Assembly: GCA_036323355.1 (NCBI GenBank)
Contig: AP028876.1
Location: 3,038,001 to 3,102,000, forward strand
Direction of reading: 5' to 3'
Source of the DNA: Gottschalkiaceae bacterium SANA
GTDB lineage: Bacteria; Bacillota; Clostridia; Tissierellales; GPF-1
Length of the DNA stretch: 64,000 nucleotides
The number at the start of each line of letters is the position of its first letter. Position 1 is the first letter of the stretch. The position numbers and the translations under genes were made by a program. A model generated the notes under the pieces. The model did not search any database. It saw only the letters and a program-made list of their open reading frames with translations, and was not told the origin of the DNA. Shown in pieces: positions 34,693-45,821 of this stretch.

Positions 34693-36228
34693 TTACTTAA
34701 ATATCCTTCTAGCCAACCTTTTTATCGGTTTCCCGATCAAGTCTTTTTCATATTGATTCATTCCAAAGAACCACATTGAAACAAAAAACATGACAACATA
34801 AATAATTCCAAATCCAAAGAAGTTAAGTAGGCTATGAAGATCAAAGAAGTTATTAATAAGTAAACCAACAATTATCGGAATTATCAAAGCTGGAGTAAAA
34901 CTTAATATCTGTTTCCAAAAAAGCTTCATATTCAAACCGACTTTTACATGGTTATACCAGTTCATTATAAAGCCATTTCCTATTATAAGTGCTCCACCAG
35001 TACCAATTGCTGCACCAATCCCACCATACATCTTCGCTAACGGAATAGTTATTCCTAAGTTAACAAGTGCAATGAAAAAATAAATCCATGATCTAAATTG
35101 ATGCATATTTTTTGCTCTTTGTATTTCTATCCCTATATTTTGAATAAGTGGAATTGTAACAGGAATAATTAACAATAATACTATTGGATAAGAATCATCA
35201 TAGTTTTTTCCTGCCCACATATTAATGAACGATCTTCCGAAGAAAATCAGACCACTTGAAATTAACGATAGTATAATAAACTGAATTCTACCTATTCTTA
35301 TAAATAATTTCGTTAGTTCATCATTGCTATCAGAGTTTATAACTATCCTATGTATTCTTGGAATGAACACACTTGATATTGCTGAAGCAATTGATAAATA
35401 ATAGATGTTCAACTGTGCTGCTAACCCATATATAGCAACGGAAACAGTTCCATGAAATCTTCCTAAAATGAGCTTGTCCACATTCCAGTTGATCTGATCA
35501 ATCAACAGGTTTATAAAAATAAATGAAGAAAAAACAGTCATCTCCCTCATTAACTTAAAATCAAAATTCTTAAAAGAAAATTTCATTTTAAGTTTTTTAG
35601 TACAATACACTGCATTTATCACCTCAATAACAATGTTCAAAAAAGTGGTAGAAATAACCATACCCACTGATCCATAACCTAAAATTAAAAGTGGTAATAC
35701 AACAAATGGATTAGCTATTGTTTTAATCATCTGTACTAGCTTTTGAAATACAAATTTTTCATTAGCTGTTATATGTGAGGTAAACACTATGTTTGGAAAT
35801 GAGATTGCCAAATTAATTACTAAAATCATCATCAAAATTTTCGCTTTGAAAAGCTCTGTATTAGTTAGTTCTGACCCAAAAATCATTTCTGTATTAAACA
35901 CTAATATTGTTCCTGCAACTACGGTTATTAATCCTAGAACAGAAAAAATAATTAAGAACATTCCATTCAAGGTAGCTATCATTGCGCTCTCATCTTCAGT
36001 CTTGTATCTTGAATAATAGCGCATATAAGCACTGCCGAATCCAAAATTTAAAATACCTAAATAAGCAACCACAGATGCTACTAAGTTATAAAGACCGTAC
36101 TCACTTTGCCCCAATAACCTTAGCATTATCGGAGTATAAATTATAGAAACTAGATAACCTAGTCCCATTGATATATATGATAAGGTAGCTCCAGCTTTTA
36201 ATTGATTAATCTCTTTTTTAAATTTCAA
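34693..36228 (-). CDS. Wzx-type polysaccharide flippase
   Basis: This 511-residue protein has about 12-14 membrane segments and the MATE/MOP-superfamily N-terminus (AGATLSYISMGLGYLVSIIYTPIMLRLLGQSEYG). It flips undecaprenyl-linked repeat units across the membrane. TTG at 36228 is the start, with AAGGTGAT upstream. It partners with the Wzy protein at 44549-45793. Confidence 0.92.
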   Translation of the reverse strand: MKFKKEINQLKAGATLSYISMGLGYLVSIIYTPIMLRLLGQSEYGLYNLVASVVAYLGILNFGFGSAYMRYYSRYKTEDESAMIATLNGMFLIIFSVLGLITVVAGTILVFNTEMIFGSELTNTELFKAKILMMILVINLAISFPNIVFTSHITANEKFVFQKLVQMIKTIANPFVVLPLLILGYGSVGMVISTTFLNIVIEVINAVYCTKKLKMKFSFKNFDFKLMREMTVFSSFIFINLLIDQINWNVDKLILGRFHGTVSVAIYGLAAQLNIYYLSIASAISSVFIPRIHRIVINSDSNDELTKLFIRIGRIQFIILSLISSGLIFFGRSFINMWAGKNYDDSYPIVLLLIIPVTIPLIQNIGIEIQRAKNMHQFRSWIYFFIALVNLGITIPLAKMYGGIGAAIGTGGALIIGNGFIMNWYNHVKVGLNMKLFWKQILSFTPALIIPIIVGLLINNFFDLHSLLNFFGFGIIYVVMFFVSMWFFGMNQYEKDLIGKPIKRLARRIFK

Positions 36229-36513
36229 ATTATATCACCTTTATTTAATGCTTCTAATAAATAATTATTAGATTTCTTCCTTTCATTTTCTAATATACAT
36301 TGAAGGCTCTTATCGTCATTATTAAAAATATTTTCATTTTTAGGCACATAATTTCAAGGTCTATTTTCTATATAGTCAGTTCTTATTTCTTCGAAGTATA
36401 TGAACCATTATTGAAGTATACAATAAGTTTATCATCACTCCACACGCCATTTGTATATATGATAATAAAAGTCCTGGTTTTATCTATTTAAAACTATTTG
36501 CTATTAAATACTC
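36229..36513. other. 285-bp gap with no visible gene
   Basis: The AT-rich sequence between the flippase and pyruvyl transferase genes has stop codons in all frames at short intervals, and I see no hairpin or clear promoter. Confidence 0.5.
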
Positions 36514-37653
36514 TTAATCTATAAACGAAATGTTTCGTTTTTCTGTTGCTATGCAACTACTGAGATAGTCAAATGAATGAGCCTTTAAATTATTAAACTC
36601 ATCTGAATACTTCGCATAATTGATATCTTCAACCGACTCTATGTATTCTAGTTTTCTCCGATCTGCAGAACTGCAAAAATGATTAGGTGCATTAAACATA
36701 GAAGTCAATGAATGAATCCTAGATCCCATTCCATTTTTCCCAAGTCTATGAAAAGCGAAAAACTGTTTTTCGTAAATGGATGAGAAAGCACAGCAGTGAA
36801 AACTATCTGTAAAAACAGTATCAGCATACTTAATTAAGGATATGAAATCACCAGGATTAGCATCCTTCATTTGTATATCCCCAAAAAGTAAATCGCTCTT
36901 ATTAATTCTAGATGGATGCGGTAACGTTACCAATTTTTTTTTATATTTCCTTGCGTATTCTCTAGAAATTTTACGTAATTCCCCATCATCCCCTATAAAA
37001 TGACAAAATACATACGATTCTTCTACTAGGCGAACTGATGATACATTATCCCACTCTTCTCTCTCAAGTAGTAATGTCGGATCAAGTGTACAAAAAATTG
37101 GTTTTGAAGTAGCTTTAGCCAATAACTCGACTGCATCATTTTCTCTAACAGAAATATAATTGAAGTCTTCTATTTTTCTTTTGAATAATCCCAATTCTTC
37201 CGTTGTTAATTGCTTCTTTCCAAGACTCACTGCGTAAGCTATCTTTTTTTTCCCTAAAACAAAATCCAAGAAAAAAGCAGGTTGAAACGAATCAAGATTC
37301 CAAACCTGATCGCTACCCGTAATAAAGATATCATACATGTCTGTGCATTCTTTGATGTTATTTTCATCATAAACAACAGAACTGTGTGGAATCATATTTC
37401 TAAATTCAGCAATGGCTTTATGTCTTTTTTTAAACATTTTCCTGTTCAACGTCTGTCTTGAGTAATACAATACACTTCTAATTGTTCTCATTAGAAAGTT
37501 ACCACGATTTAGAATTCTTGAAATTGAATTCTCATATGATATTTGCTCGCAATCATAGCCCATATTCTGTATAGCCTTGCACAACGCATAAGCTTGAAGA
37601 ACTCCGCCATAATTAACCGAATTGTTATAAAAAGTAATTATTCCAACCTTCAT
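36514..37653 (-). CDS. Polysaccharide pyruvyl transferase family protein
   Basis: This protein of about 379 residues starts KVGIITFYNNSVNYGGVLQAYAL and contains ITGSDQVWNLD, FFLDFVLGKKKIAYAVSLG, VRENDAVELL and CTLDPTLLL, then TDSFHCCAFSSIYEKQFF; all are hallmarks of the WcaK/CsaB-like family. It would ketalise sugar hydroxyls with pyruvate from phosphoenolpyruvate, adding negative charge. ATG at 37653 follows AAGGAGG. The FrhB-like gene two genes downstream is its usual companion. Confidence 0.88.
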   Translation of the reverse strand: MKVGIITFYNNSVNYGGVLQAYALCKAIQNMGYDCEQISYENSISRILNRGNFLMRTIRSVLYYSRQTLNRKMFKKRHKAIAEFRNMIPHSSVVYDENNIKECTDMYDIFITGSDQVWNLDSFQPAFFLDFVLGKKKIAYAVSLGKKQLTTEELGLFKRKIEDFNYISVRENDAVELLAKATSKPIFCTLDPTLLLEREEWDNVSSVRLVEESYVFCHFIGDDGELRKISREYARKYKKKLVTLPHPSRINKSDLLFGDIQMKDANPGDFISLIKYADTVFTDSFHCCAFSSIYEKQFFAFHRLGKNGMGSRIHSLTSMFNAPNHFCSSADRRKLEYIESVEDINYAKYSDEFNNLKAHSFDYLSSCIATEKRNISFID

Positions 37654-38948
37654 AAAAGCCTCCTTCCCGCCGCTGACACTGGTAGCACAATTAGTATTGA
37701 GAATTCGGTGCTCAAAATTCACCATTTTAATTTGATTTGCTTAAGGAGAATTTACACTACAAAGCACAGTAAGGTAATTCATAGCTGCTATTCTTTGCTT
37801 TAATCGATAAAAAAATAGTGTAGGATTCATCTTTCAACTACAAATAAGTGGTTTAAAAACTACACACTAAAAAGGTTTTAACTACTCGCTAAATATATAG
37901 TAATTCAGTCAATATCTTTATCCTCAACTTTTAAAAATGAGGGTGCGCCGTGAAATTCATTTGTCCTGTTTGTAATTTATCGATGTACATAGGACTTTTT
38001 TCGTTGACACAATCATTGCTTCTCAAGAGATAGTTCCCCATTAGCTTATAAAGCAATTCTATATTTTTAACAATCCTATTCTTCCGTTAAAGCAATGATT
38101 CATTGATAACAACTATTTTGATGTAAGTATAAAATCCACAGAAAAATGTTGAGTACAATTCTGAAATCTCTAGAAGATATCGTATCTATTACCGTTGCTA
38201 ATCCTAAATGGATTAAAGCTATAAAGATAATACATGGGATGAGAGATTTTAAATGAATTTGTAATCTTTTCGTCTAAGTTTAGTCACTGGTAGTTCTATG
38301 CCCGATAACCTATTCGTATTCTTCGTGAATACACTAGTCGCTCTAAACTTATTTTTGTTAAAGTAGTTAAAAAACAGGTTTCGGAATGTCCATACTGTTT
38401 GTAATGTTGCCCTTGATAATGTCGTACTGACATGTTTAGCAAATCCACCTCATGTATAGCGGACTATTAAATCTCGGTGGATATCATCTGACCGAGAAAC
38501 AGACGAAACGTATGTTATAAATCCTCATATCTAAAATATATTCAGCAATAAAATATAGCATTTGACGAAGACTGGATAGAAGTGTGATTCCTTACTCTAA
38601 TGCTATTTAGCTACTTTGTACTATTACCAAAATTGATAAATTTTATGAAATACCATCCTCTGAGATAGATATATCAATTTGCTAACTTAAAACACGTATG
38701 ATGTTGAGTTGGTTTAACTTCAAGTAATAATAAATCCGTGGGAATTTTATCTGCTGGAGTTTTCCTTAAACATACATTGGTACAGATTCCCATACATCCT
38801 TAAAATCTACCGATTGAACTTACGACAAAATATCGGTCCTGATAAACTGAAATTGATATATTTCTATTACAATTCCGCTTGACTTAACCGTTCTATTTTA
38901 TTAAATCTCTTATAAATCATAATTTAGTATGTCTATTTTAATGACTAT
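37654..38948. other. 1.3-kb stretch without an intact gene
   Basis: No reading frame longer than about 60 codons is convincing on either strand. Fragments such as KKQVSECPYC near 38360-38400 and GYHLTEKQTKRML near 38475-38515, separated by stops, hint at a decayed insertion element, but I cannot assign a family. No strong terminator is visible, so the operon may be read through. Confidence 0.4.
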
Positions 38949-40028
38949 TCAAGTTGTTTCATGCTTGCTCCACGATTTTCGTTTAGATTTAATCCGGTAA
39001 TAGATATTGAATGATAGAAAAACTAAATCATAGCAGTGCATCTTGAGCATAAGCAAAACCATTTTATTTACTGGTCCAAATATATCTTTATAATTAGTAT
39101 GTTTAATTCCCCGTAAGCACAACATGTTTTTCAAATCAATCTTACACAAATCTAGGCATTCCCTATATTTCTTCTCACCATTTAAATTCTGATGGATATA
39201 TGTTATTACTATTAAGAACGTTTTTAACACAATATCTATATTTTGATACCGGAATAGTTTTTTTGATAAATTGTGCTTTTGAATAACGCTATCATATACA
39301 CTCAACGATTTTATAATTCTCTGAGATCTACCAGTAAGTCTCCGGCTTGCTGAATCCGAACGTTTTCTGACATGATATACAGGATAATTATAGAATAATG
39401 CTGATTTTATTTTGCAAATCACTTCGAAATTAAAAAATCCGTCCTCATTATCTTTTATACCTACCGGAAATAATATATTATTGCTTATAAGCAGCTCTCT
39501 TCTATAAATCTTGGCGCATTGCGAAGTTAAACGTAGATTACATTGCATTTTTTCTGGAGAATACTCAATATTATTGAATCTGCATCTTCCTAAAAAATCG
39601 TAGCGATAATCATCCATTGAATAATAGCATACTTCTGACTCCAGAATCTTACATTTAGATATATTTTCACTACAGAATGTTAATATGATCAAATCCGTTG
39701 AATTATCAATCTTACTAAATGCCTGTTCGACTGCATCTAGTTCAATCCAATCATCTGAATCAACAAACATAATCCAATCAGCTGTGGCACCATTTATACC
39801 AACATTCCGCGCGACAGATACGCCTGAATTATTTTGATGAAAAACCCTTACACGTGAATCTTTCTTTTCATACTGATCACATAAAAACCCGCTGTTATCC
39901 ATACTTCCATCGTCTACTAGTATAATCTCAATATTTGATAAAGTTTGGCGAATTATACTTTCAACACAAGTCTCTATATAGTCTTCGGCGTTGTAAACAG
40001 GGACAATTATACTTACCAATGGCTTCAT
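38949..40028 (-). CDS. GT2-family glycosyltransferase
   Basis: This 359-residue GT-A enzyme starts LVSIIVPVYNAEDYIETCVESI and carries ILVDDGSMDNSG, NNSGVSVARNVGI and the metal-binding FVDSDDWIELDA. The C-terminal 150 residues are family-variable. ATG at 40028 has GGAG seven bases upstream. It follows rfbB in the EPS operon. Confidence 0.91.
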   Translation of the reverse strand: MKPLVSIIVPVYNAEDYIETCVESIIRQTLSNIEIILVDDGSMDNSGFLCDQYEKKDSRVRVFHQNNSGVSVARNVGINGATADWIMFVDSDDWIELDAVEQAFSKIDNSTDLIILTFCSENISKCKILESEVCYYSMDDYRYDFLGRCRFNNIEYSPEKMQCNLRLTSQCAKIYRRELLISNNILFPVGIKDNEDGFFNFEVICKIKSALFYNYPVYHVRKRSDSASRRLTGRSQRIIKSLSVYDSVIQKHNLSKKLFRYQNIDIVLKTFLIVITYIHQNLNGEKKYRECLDLCKIDLKNMLCLRGIKHTNYKDIFGPVNKMVLLMLKMHCYDLVFLSFNIYYRIKSKRKSWSKHETT

Positions 40029-40046
40029 TATATTGCTCCATCCTAT

Positions 40047-41066
40047 TTATCTATTTACATACATTTTTGCATAGTAGTTTTGATATTCACCAGAAATAAT
40101 ATCCTCCCACCACAATTTATTATGTAAGTACCAGTCAATAGTCTTATTAATTCCGACAAAAAACTTTGTTTCAGGCAACCATCCAAGTTCATTATGTATT
40201 TTTTTAGGATCTATGGCATAACGCATATCATGACCTTTTCGATCTGCCACATATGTTATAAGACTTTCTGGTTTCCCGAGTTTTTTGCAGATCAATTTAA
40301 CAATATCAATGTTTTTCATTTCATTGTGTCCACCAAGATTATAAACCTCGCCAACTCTACCACTATGAATAATTAAGTCTATCGCTTTACAATGATCTTC
40401 TACATAAAGCCAATCACGGACATTCTCACCTTTCCCATATACAGGAATCGGCTTATTATTTAATGCGTTAGCAATTACTAACGGTATTAGTTTTTCAGGA
40501 AAATGGTATGGCCCATAGTTGTTAGAGCATCGCGAAATAGATACTGGTAGCCCAAACGTTCTATTATATGCCTGAACAAGCAGATCTGCTGATGCCTTTG
40601 AAGCTGAATATGGACTGCTTGTCTGAATGGGAGTTGTTTCCGTAAAAAGTAAATCTGGTTTATCCAATGGTAAATCACCATAAACCTCATCCGTGGAAAC
40701 CTGATGATATCGAATTATACCATATTTACGACACGCATCCATCATAACCTGTGTTCCTAAAATATTGGTTTGCAAAAACACTTCAGGATTTTCAATTGAC
40801 CTATCAACATGTGACTCTGCAGCAAAATTTACTACGATATCTGGTTTTTCGGTTTCAAAAATCTCATAGATAGCTTTTCTATCACAAATATCCGTCTTAT
40901 AAAAGGTGAATTTAGGATTATGCAAAACAGGTGTAAGCGTAGATAGATTACCTGCATAAGTTAACTTATCAACGCAAATAATTCGATACTCCGGATGTGC
41001 TTTTATCATATGAAAAATAAAATTTGAGCCTATAAACCCAGCTCCTCCAGTAACAAGAATAGTCAT
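40047..41066 (-). CDS. rfbB: dTDP-glucose 4,6-dehydratase (copy 2)
   Basis: This 339-residue enzyme has GGAGFIG at residues 7-13, STDEVYG at 124-130 and Y153-xxx-K157. SNNYGPYHFPEKLIP and RDWLYVEDHCKA complete the family pattern. It is clearly related to, but different from, the copy at 4515-5540. ATG at 41066 follows AAGGAG. It forms an rfbA-rfbC-rfbB block; rfbD, the last gene for dTDP-rhamnose, is absent from the window. Confidence 0.95.
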   Translation of the reverse strand: MTILVTGGAGFIGSNFIFHMIKAHPEYRIICVDKLTYAGNLSTLTPVLHNPKFTFYKTDICDRKAIYEIFETEKPDIVVNFAAESHVDRSIENPEVFLQTNILGTQVMMDACRKYGIIRYHQVSTDEVYGDLPLDKPDLLFTETTPIQTSSPYSASKASADLLVQAYNRTFGLPVSISRCSNNYGPYHFPEKLIPLVIANALNNKPIPVYGKGENVRDWLYVEDHCKAIDLIIHSGRVGEVYNLGGHNEMKNIDIVKLICKKLGKPESLITYVADRKGHDMRYAIDPKKIHNELGWLPETKFFVGINKTIDWYLHNKLWWEDIISGEYQNYYAKMYVNR

Positions 41067-41077
41067 ATTTTTTCTCC

Positions 41078-41635
41078 TTAATCTTGAAATACGAAATTGC
41101 AATCACTATCATCTAACCAGGGAGATTTGATGTCCTTCTCTGAAAGAAATACATTATCAGTACCCCAATCGATCCCAATTGACGGGTCATCATAGCGAAT
41201 TCCTCTATCACATTCCTTACTAAAATGATTATCACAACGATAAACAAATGTTACGTCGTCTGTAAGAGTAATGAACGCGTGTCCAAAACCCTGCGGAATA
41301 TAAAATTGGCGTTTATTGTCAGCAGACAGTTCTGCACATACCCATTTCCTATAAGTTGGTGATCCTTTTCTCAGATCAACCGCATAGTCCATAACTGCAC
41401 CCGTTACAACCCTTACCAGCTTAGCCTGTGCCATAGGGTTCTGCTGAAAATGGATTCCACGGATTGTCCCTTTTTTCTGTGTGAAACTCTGATTATCCTG
41501 AATAAAACTAACATTCAGTCCTATTTCTTCAAAATTTCTGGTAGACCAAGTTTCCATAAAATACCCACGTGAGTCCCCAAAAACCCGTGGCTCGATAATA
41601 CAAACCCCCTCTACCTCTTTATCTATACGTTTCAC
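41078..41635 (-). CDS. rfbC: dTDP-4-dehydrorhamnose 3,5-epimerase
   Basis: This 185-residue cupin-fold epimerase has [31 protein letters not shown] with the catalytic histidine, and [11 protein letters not shown]. It starts with GTG at 41635, overlapping the rfbA stop codon by 4 bp (GTGA). Confidence 0.95.
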   Translation of the reverse strand: MKRIDKEVEGVCIIEPRVFGDSRGYFMETWSTRNFEEIGLNVSFIQDNQSFTQKKGTIRGIHFQQNPMAQAKLVRVVTGAVMDYAVDLRKGSPTYRKWVCAELSADNKRQFYIPQGFGHAFITLTDDVTFVYRCDNHFSKECDRGIRYDDPSIGIDWGTDNVFLSEKDIKSPWLDDSDCNFVFQD

Positions 41636-42534
41636 TTTTCTTCCCTCCTAATGTCTTGAACTTTCCCCTCAAGCACTCTTTTTAAATATTCTCCATACGG
41701 AGATTTTCCATATTTATTAACCGAACTTTCAAGCTCATGTTCGTCTACCCATCCATTTCGATAGGCAATTTCCTCCAATACCGAAATTTTAATTCCCTGG
41801 CGTTTTTCAACCATCTGTACAAACGTCGTTGCATCTACGAGGCTGTCCATCGTTCCCGTATCCAACCACGCAAATCCTCTGCCAAGTAACTGCGCAGTCA
41901 AATTTTCTTCCTGTAGATAGATATCATTCAGCGTTGTTATTTCAAGTTCTCCACGAGCAGATGGCTTAACCTTTTTCGCCATCTCCGATACGCCTCTGGG
42001 ATAGAAATATAAACCGGTTATACAATAATTACTCTTCGGATGTTGAGGCTTTTCTTCAACTGAAAGAACGTTCCCAAACTTATCAAACTCAACTATTCCA
42101 AAGCGCTCTGGATCATTAACATAGTACCCAAAAATTGTGGCTACTCCATTTTCTGCATTCTTTGCTGTACTTTTGAGAATATGGCTAAAACCATTGCCAT
42201 AATATATATTGTCGCCCAAAATCATCGCACATGGTTCATCACCTATAAATTCTTCTCCGATGATAAAAGCTTGAGCCAATCCATCTGGAGAAGGCTGCAC
42301 TTTATACGAGAGAGAGATTCCGTACTGACTACCATCACCTAACAATCGTTCAAAATTTGTAAGATCTTGTGGTGTCGCTATGATAAGAATATCTCTTATT
42401 CCTGCTAGCATTAGCGTAGACAAGGGATAATAAATCATCGGCTTGTCATAAATTGGAAGTAGCTGTTTGCTTGTCACAATGGTCAAAGGGTATAAGCGCG
42501 TACCCGAACCACCAGCCAATATAATACCTTTCAT
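41632..42534 (-). CDS. rfbA: Glucose-1-phosphate thymidylyltransferase
   Basis: This 300-residue enzyme makes dTDP-glucose. [17 protein letters not shown] is the nucleotide loop; [18 protein letters not shown] and [11 protein letters not shown] with the metal-site aspartate follow. ATG at 42534 follows GGGGAGGAGG. It supplies both rfbB copies. Confidence 0.96.
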   Translation of the reverse strand: MKGIILAGGSGTRLYPLTIVTSKQLLPIYDKPMIYYPLSTLMLAGIRDILIIATPQDLTNFERLLGDGSQYGISLSYKVQPSPDGLAQAFIIGEEFIGDEPCAMILGDNIYYGNGFSHILKSTAKNAENGVATIFGYYVNDPERFGIVEFDKFGNVLSVEEKPQHPKSNYCITGLYFYPRGVSEMAKKVKPSARGELEITTLNDIYLQEENLTAQLLGRGFAWLDTGTMDSLVDATTFVQMVEKRQGIKISVLEEIAYRNGWVDEHELESSVNKYGKSPYGEYLKRVLEGKVQDIRREEK

Positions 42535-42558
42535 ATAAAACCTCCTCCCCTCAGGGGT

Positions 42559-43806
42559 TTATTTTATTTCTTCATATATTCTTATGAATTTTCTCCAATG
42601 CTTTTCAGGATTAAAATCTCTTTCACATTTTTCCTTAGCATTCATTCCAAGTTCTTTACAAAAGTTCTTATCCTCATATAGTCTCCGTATACATTTCGCT
42701 ATCTGCTTAGGATTCTTAGGTTCAAAAAGAAGTCCTGTTTTTTCATTCTCAACTATTTCCGCCAAACTTCCAAGGCTTGATGCAATAACTGGTTTTCCAT
42801 GTGAGTAGGCTTCTATCACTGTATTAGGCGAATTCTCATACCAAATAGCAGGACAAGCCACGCACATGGCTTCGGCTGTGATTTTTTCGAGTTTCTCCCC
42901 GTGAACAAAGCCCACAAAATTAATTCTATCCTCAAGCTTGTATTCCTCTATTACTTTTATAAGCTCAGCACCACAGTTCTCTTTATTTCCTGTTAAGACT
43001 ACAGTAACCGGTATATCTTTTAGGAAGCGTAACGCCTTAACAACATAGATAAATCCCTTTTCAGGTGAACACCTGCCAAGACACAGCACATAGTTCATAT
43101 GATTATAAAATGGTTTTATGTTTGAACAATCAATAAATGTTGGATTCACATAAACTTTTTCAGTAGGAAAATATCCCGATTCAACGATCTTTTCTGCTGT
43201 GAATTTAGGAGGCATAATGACCGCATCAACCAAGCTATATTTCTTATGCTTCCTAGCATAAGAAAGTGACATCATTCTCAATAGCGAAAGAGATCTGGAT
43301 CCTTTGACGCATCTATGCTTTAGCATGCGACTGTAGTCACCATGAATACATTCCTCACATACATCCCCATCTCTTAACAAAGTATTACAGCCACATATTA
43401 GCCGAAAATCAGACAGTCGAAGAATTATTGGAATATCGGCTTCGTGAGCAGCTTTAAAAAAATCAGTAGCCAGCGAACCAGGAATCAAACAATAAAGCAA
43501 ATCGGGATTTTCGTCTTCTATAAGTTTCTTGAGGTTACTATATGCTTCATAATTATGAAATTGATGGAAAATTCCTGAAAGGGTACCTTTTATAGATAGT
43601 TTGGATTTGTCAAATGTTCCTAAGTTATCTCTATTATTCGAACTAACGAAATAGCTAGAATATTGTGTTTCATAATTATTGACGTTATCAATTGAAAAAG
43701 GGATAACATCACACCCTTTAGACTCTGCCAATTTTTTAAATTTAAACATATACCTTTCAGGACCACCTTGAATATAATACTTATAATGAACAAGAATTAT
43801 CTTCAT
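42559..43806 (-). CDS. GT4-family glycosyltransferase
   Basis: This 415-residue GT-B enzyme begins [20 protein letters not shown]. It has an unusual cysteine-rich stretch ([21 protein letters not shown]) seen in several capsule GT4 proteins, and a donor domain with [12 protein letters not shown] and [24 protein letters not shown] at 43806 overlaps the upstream stop by 4 bp. Confidence 0.9.
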   Translation of the reverse strand: MKIILVHYKYYIQGGPERYMFKFKKLAESKGCDVIPFSIDNVNNYETQYSSYFVSSNNRDNLGTFDKSKLSIKGTLSGIFHQFHNYEAYSNLKKLIEDENPDLLYCLIPGSLATDFFKAAHEADIPIILRLSDFRLICGCNTLLRDGDVCEECIHGDYSRMLKHRCVKGSRSLSLLRMMSLSYARKHKKYSLVDAVIMPPKFTAEKIVESGYFPTEKVYVNPTFIDCSNIKPFYNHMNYVLCLGRCSPEKGFIYVVKALRFLKDIPVTVVLTGNKENCGAELIKVIEEYKLEDRINFVGFVHGEKLEKITAEAMCVACPAIWYENSPNTVIEAYSHGKPVIASSLGSLAEIVENEKTGLLFEPKNPKQIAKCIRRLYEDKNFCKELGMNAKEKCERDFNPEKHWRKFIRIYEEIK

Positions 43807-44504
43807 AACATTCTCCGATTCCTAATTAATTTTGCCGGAACCCCACCATATATTGAATAAGCAGGAATATCTTTATTAACTACGGCACCCGCAGCTATAA
43901 TTGAACCTTCACCAATATGAACACCATCAAGAACTGTTGAATTAGCACCAAGCCAACAATTTTGTCCTATAACAACGCCTTTTCGAGTCGTACCCTGCTT
44001 TTTGATTAGCTGATCAACATCATTCGCAATATGATTTTCACTTATCAATGTAAAATGTGGGCCAATTATTGTGTCACTTCCTATAACAACTTTTCCTCTT
44101 ACAGAAATATATGCATAGGGGGATATTCCAACATTATCACCAATTACCAACGATTCACCTAATTCTTCAATGACACCAGTACATTCAATTGTACTATTTC
44201 TACCAATAGTACATAATTTACCAATCCGCACACCTTTCCGACTCAGAGCATCTATATAACAGCCCTCGTAGATTGTCGTTCCAGATCCACAGCTCAAGCT
44301 TTTACCATTTTTAATTATTACATTTTTGCCGACAAACAAGATCTTGCCCGATTTATCTATTATAGTCTTCTTAAAAATACCACGCATAAGCATAAAGCCA
44401 CGCGCAAAGACAACAGAAATAAGCTGAATACAAGAAAGACTTTCATCAATGGTATAGTTTGTTTTTTTTATTTTCCTTATTATATACTCAATTTTTTTTT
44501 TCAC
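43803..44504 (-). CDS. Hexapeptide-repeat acyltransferase
   Basis: This 233-residue protein has left-handed beta-helix hexapeptide repeats from about residue 50 to 220 (for example [16 protein letters not shown] and [18 protein letters not shown]). An [11 protein letters not shown] loop carries the probable catalytic histidine. It resembles WcaF/colanic-type O-acetyltransferases. It starts with GTG at 44504. Confidence 0.88.
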   Translation of the reverse strand: MKKKIEYIIRKIKKTNYTIDESLSCIQLISVVFARGFMLMRGIFKKTIIDKSGKILFVGKNVIIKNGKSLSCGSGTTIYEGCYIDALSRKGVRIGKLCTIGRNSTIECTGVIEELGESLVIGDNVGISPYAYISVRGKVVIGSDTIIGPHFTLISENHIANDVDQLIKKQGTTRKGVVIGQNCWLGANSTVLDGVHIGEGSIIAAGAVVNKDIPAYSIYGGVPAKLIRNRRML

Positions 44505-44548
44505 TTTTTGCCTACTTTCAGTTTATATAACACTTTTTTACCTAAAAT

Positions 44549-45793
44549 TTACTTACTATCTCTAATTAATGCATATGGTACTCCACATGCCAAATAATAA
44601 ATCGTGTTTATTTCATAAGAGAAATGCGGAATTCCACTTAACGAATATAAAATGACAAACGTTTGAAAAAAAACAGACCACACTATAATCAATTGTTTGT
44701 ATAAATCTTGCTTTTCTTTATTATTGATAAATAAATCCAGTTCTTTCATGCTCAGAGAATAAGACTTAATAAGAATAGTAATATTGATAAAAAATCCTAC
44801 AGCTCCTAACTCACATAACCATTGAAGATAGTCATTATGTACACCTGCATAAACTGCATTCTTTGTTAGCGACAAGGAATTTACAGAAAAAGCGCCATAT
44901 CCGATACCAAATATTGGGTGTTCTTTAAAGATGTTTATCGCTCTTTTCCAAAGAAATAGTCTACCGCTACTTAAATCACCATAAACTTTTTTTTGTGCGA
45001 ATCTAGTAATTATATTCCCAACAAATGGAAAAACCTCTATAGAAATAGCAAAAAACAAACTTCCGAAAAATACCAAGAGAAGAAGATTTCTGATTTTTAT
45101 TGACAAAGACCTTGATGTGTAAAGGTAAACTAAAACAATAGATGATATGCCAAACAATGTGTGTCCAAGTTTACCTGTACTAAACAATATCACGAGCAAT
45201 GCCGCTGAAAAACACCAAAGAAAGCCTTTATGTTTATCACTTCTAACAATTATGCTACTCATTGTAACAGTTAGCCCAACTACGCAAAAATATGCGTTTC
45301 TTCCTATCCCACTCCCGAGACCAGTCATTGTTCCAGCTACATATAGATCGCTATTCATTACTCTCAAGGAGCGAATAATTATTATAAATGCATTTGGGGA
45401 AATAATGCATATGATATTAACGATCAAGTTTATAAATGAAAATAGCAGAATAGCGACTAAAACACCCTTATAGTTTTGGGGATTATCTCGTAAAAGAAAC
45501 ATAGCAATCCAACCTAAAATAAAAAAAGCAGTTGAAATATTAGCATATCCAGGATCTCTATGGACCAAAAACAGAAGTAGTAACAGCAGCCAGTAAATAT
45601 CTCTTGTATAAAAAATCAGACCACGCTTTAATATCAATCTCTTAATCACAATGACTCCAATTAGCATAATTGCGATTACAAAAGATATTTCTTTATTAAT
45701 TAGATTAATACTATGGCAAAGAGCAATTACGGTTATGAAAAAAGCAGTAAAGCTTTCAATTGATACGCGTTTTGCTTTATTTAATATGAGCAC
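44549..45793 (-). CDS. Wzy-like O-antigen polymerase/ligase
   Basis: This 414-residue protein has about 10-12 membrane segments and an O-antigen-ligase-type region: SGRLFLWKRAINIFKEHPIFGIGYGAF, then HNDYLQWLCELGAVGFF. It should polymerise the lipid-linked repeat units outside the membrane. It starts with GTG at 45793 behind GAGGAG. Confidence 0.88.
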   Translation of the reverse strand: MLILNKAKRVSIESFTAFFITVIALCHSINLINKEISFVIAIMLIGVIVIKRLILKRGLIFYTRDIYWLLLLLLFLVHRDPGYANISTAFFILGWIAMFLLRDNPQNYKGVLVAILLFSFINLIVNIICIISPNAFIIIIRSLRVMNSDLYVAGTMTGLGSGIGRNAYFCVVGLTVTMSSIIVRSDKHKGFLWCFSAALLVILFSTGKLGHTLFGISSIVLVYLYTSRSLSIKIRNLLLLVFFGSLFFAISIEVFPFVGNIITRFAQKKVYGDLSSGRLFLWKRAINIFKEHPIFGIGYGAFSVNSLSLTKNAVYAGVHNDYLQWLCELGAVGFFINITILIKSYSLSMKELDLFINNKEKQDLYKQLIIVWSVFFQTFVILYSLSGIPHFSYEINTIYYLACGVPYALIRDSK

Positions 45794-45821
45794 AATACAA
45801 CTCCTCGTATTTTTAAAGTTT

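Noticed and set aside
36300-36491. 63-codon plus-strand frame between flippase and pyruvyl transferase genes
   Set aside because: Hydrophobic AT-rich translation without a ribosome site.
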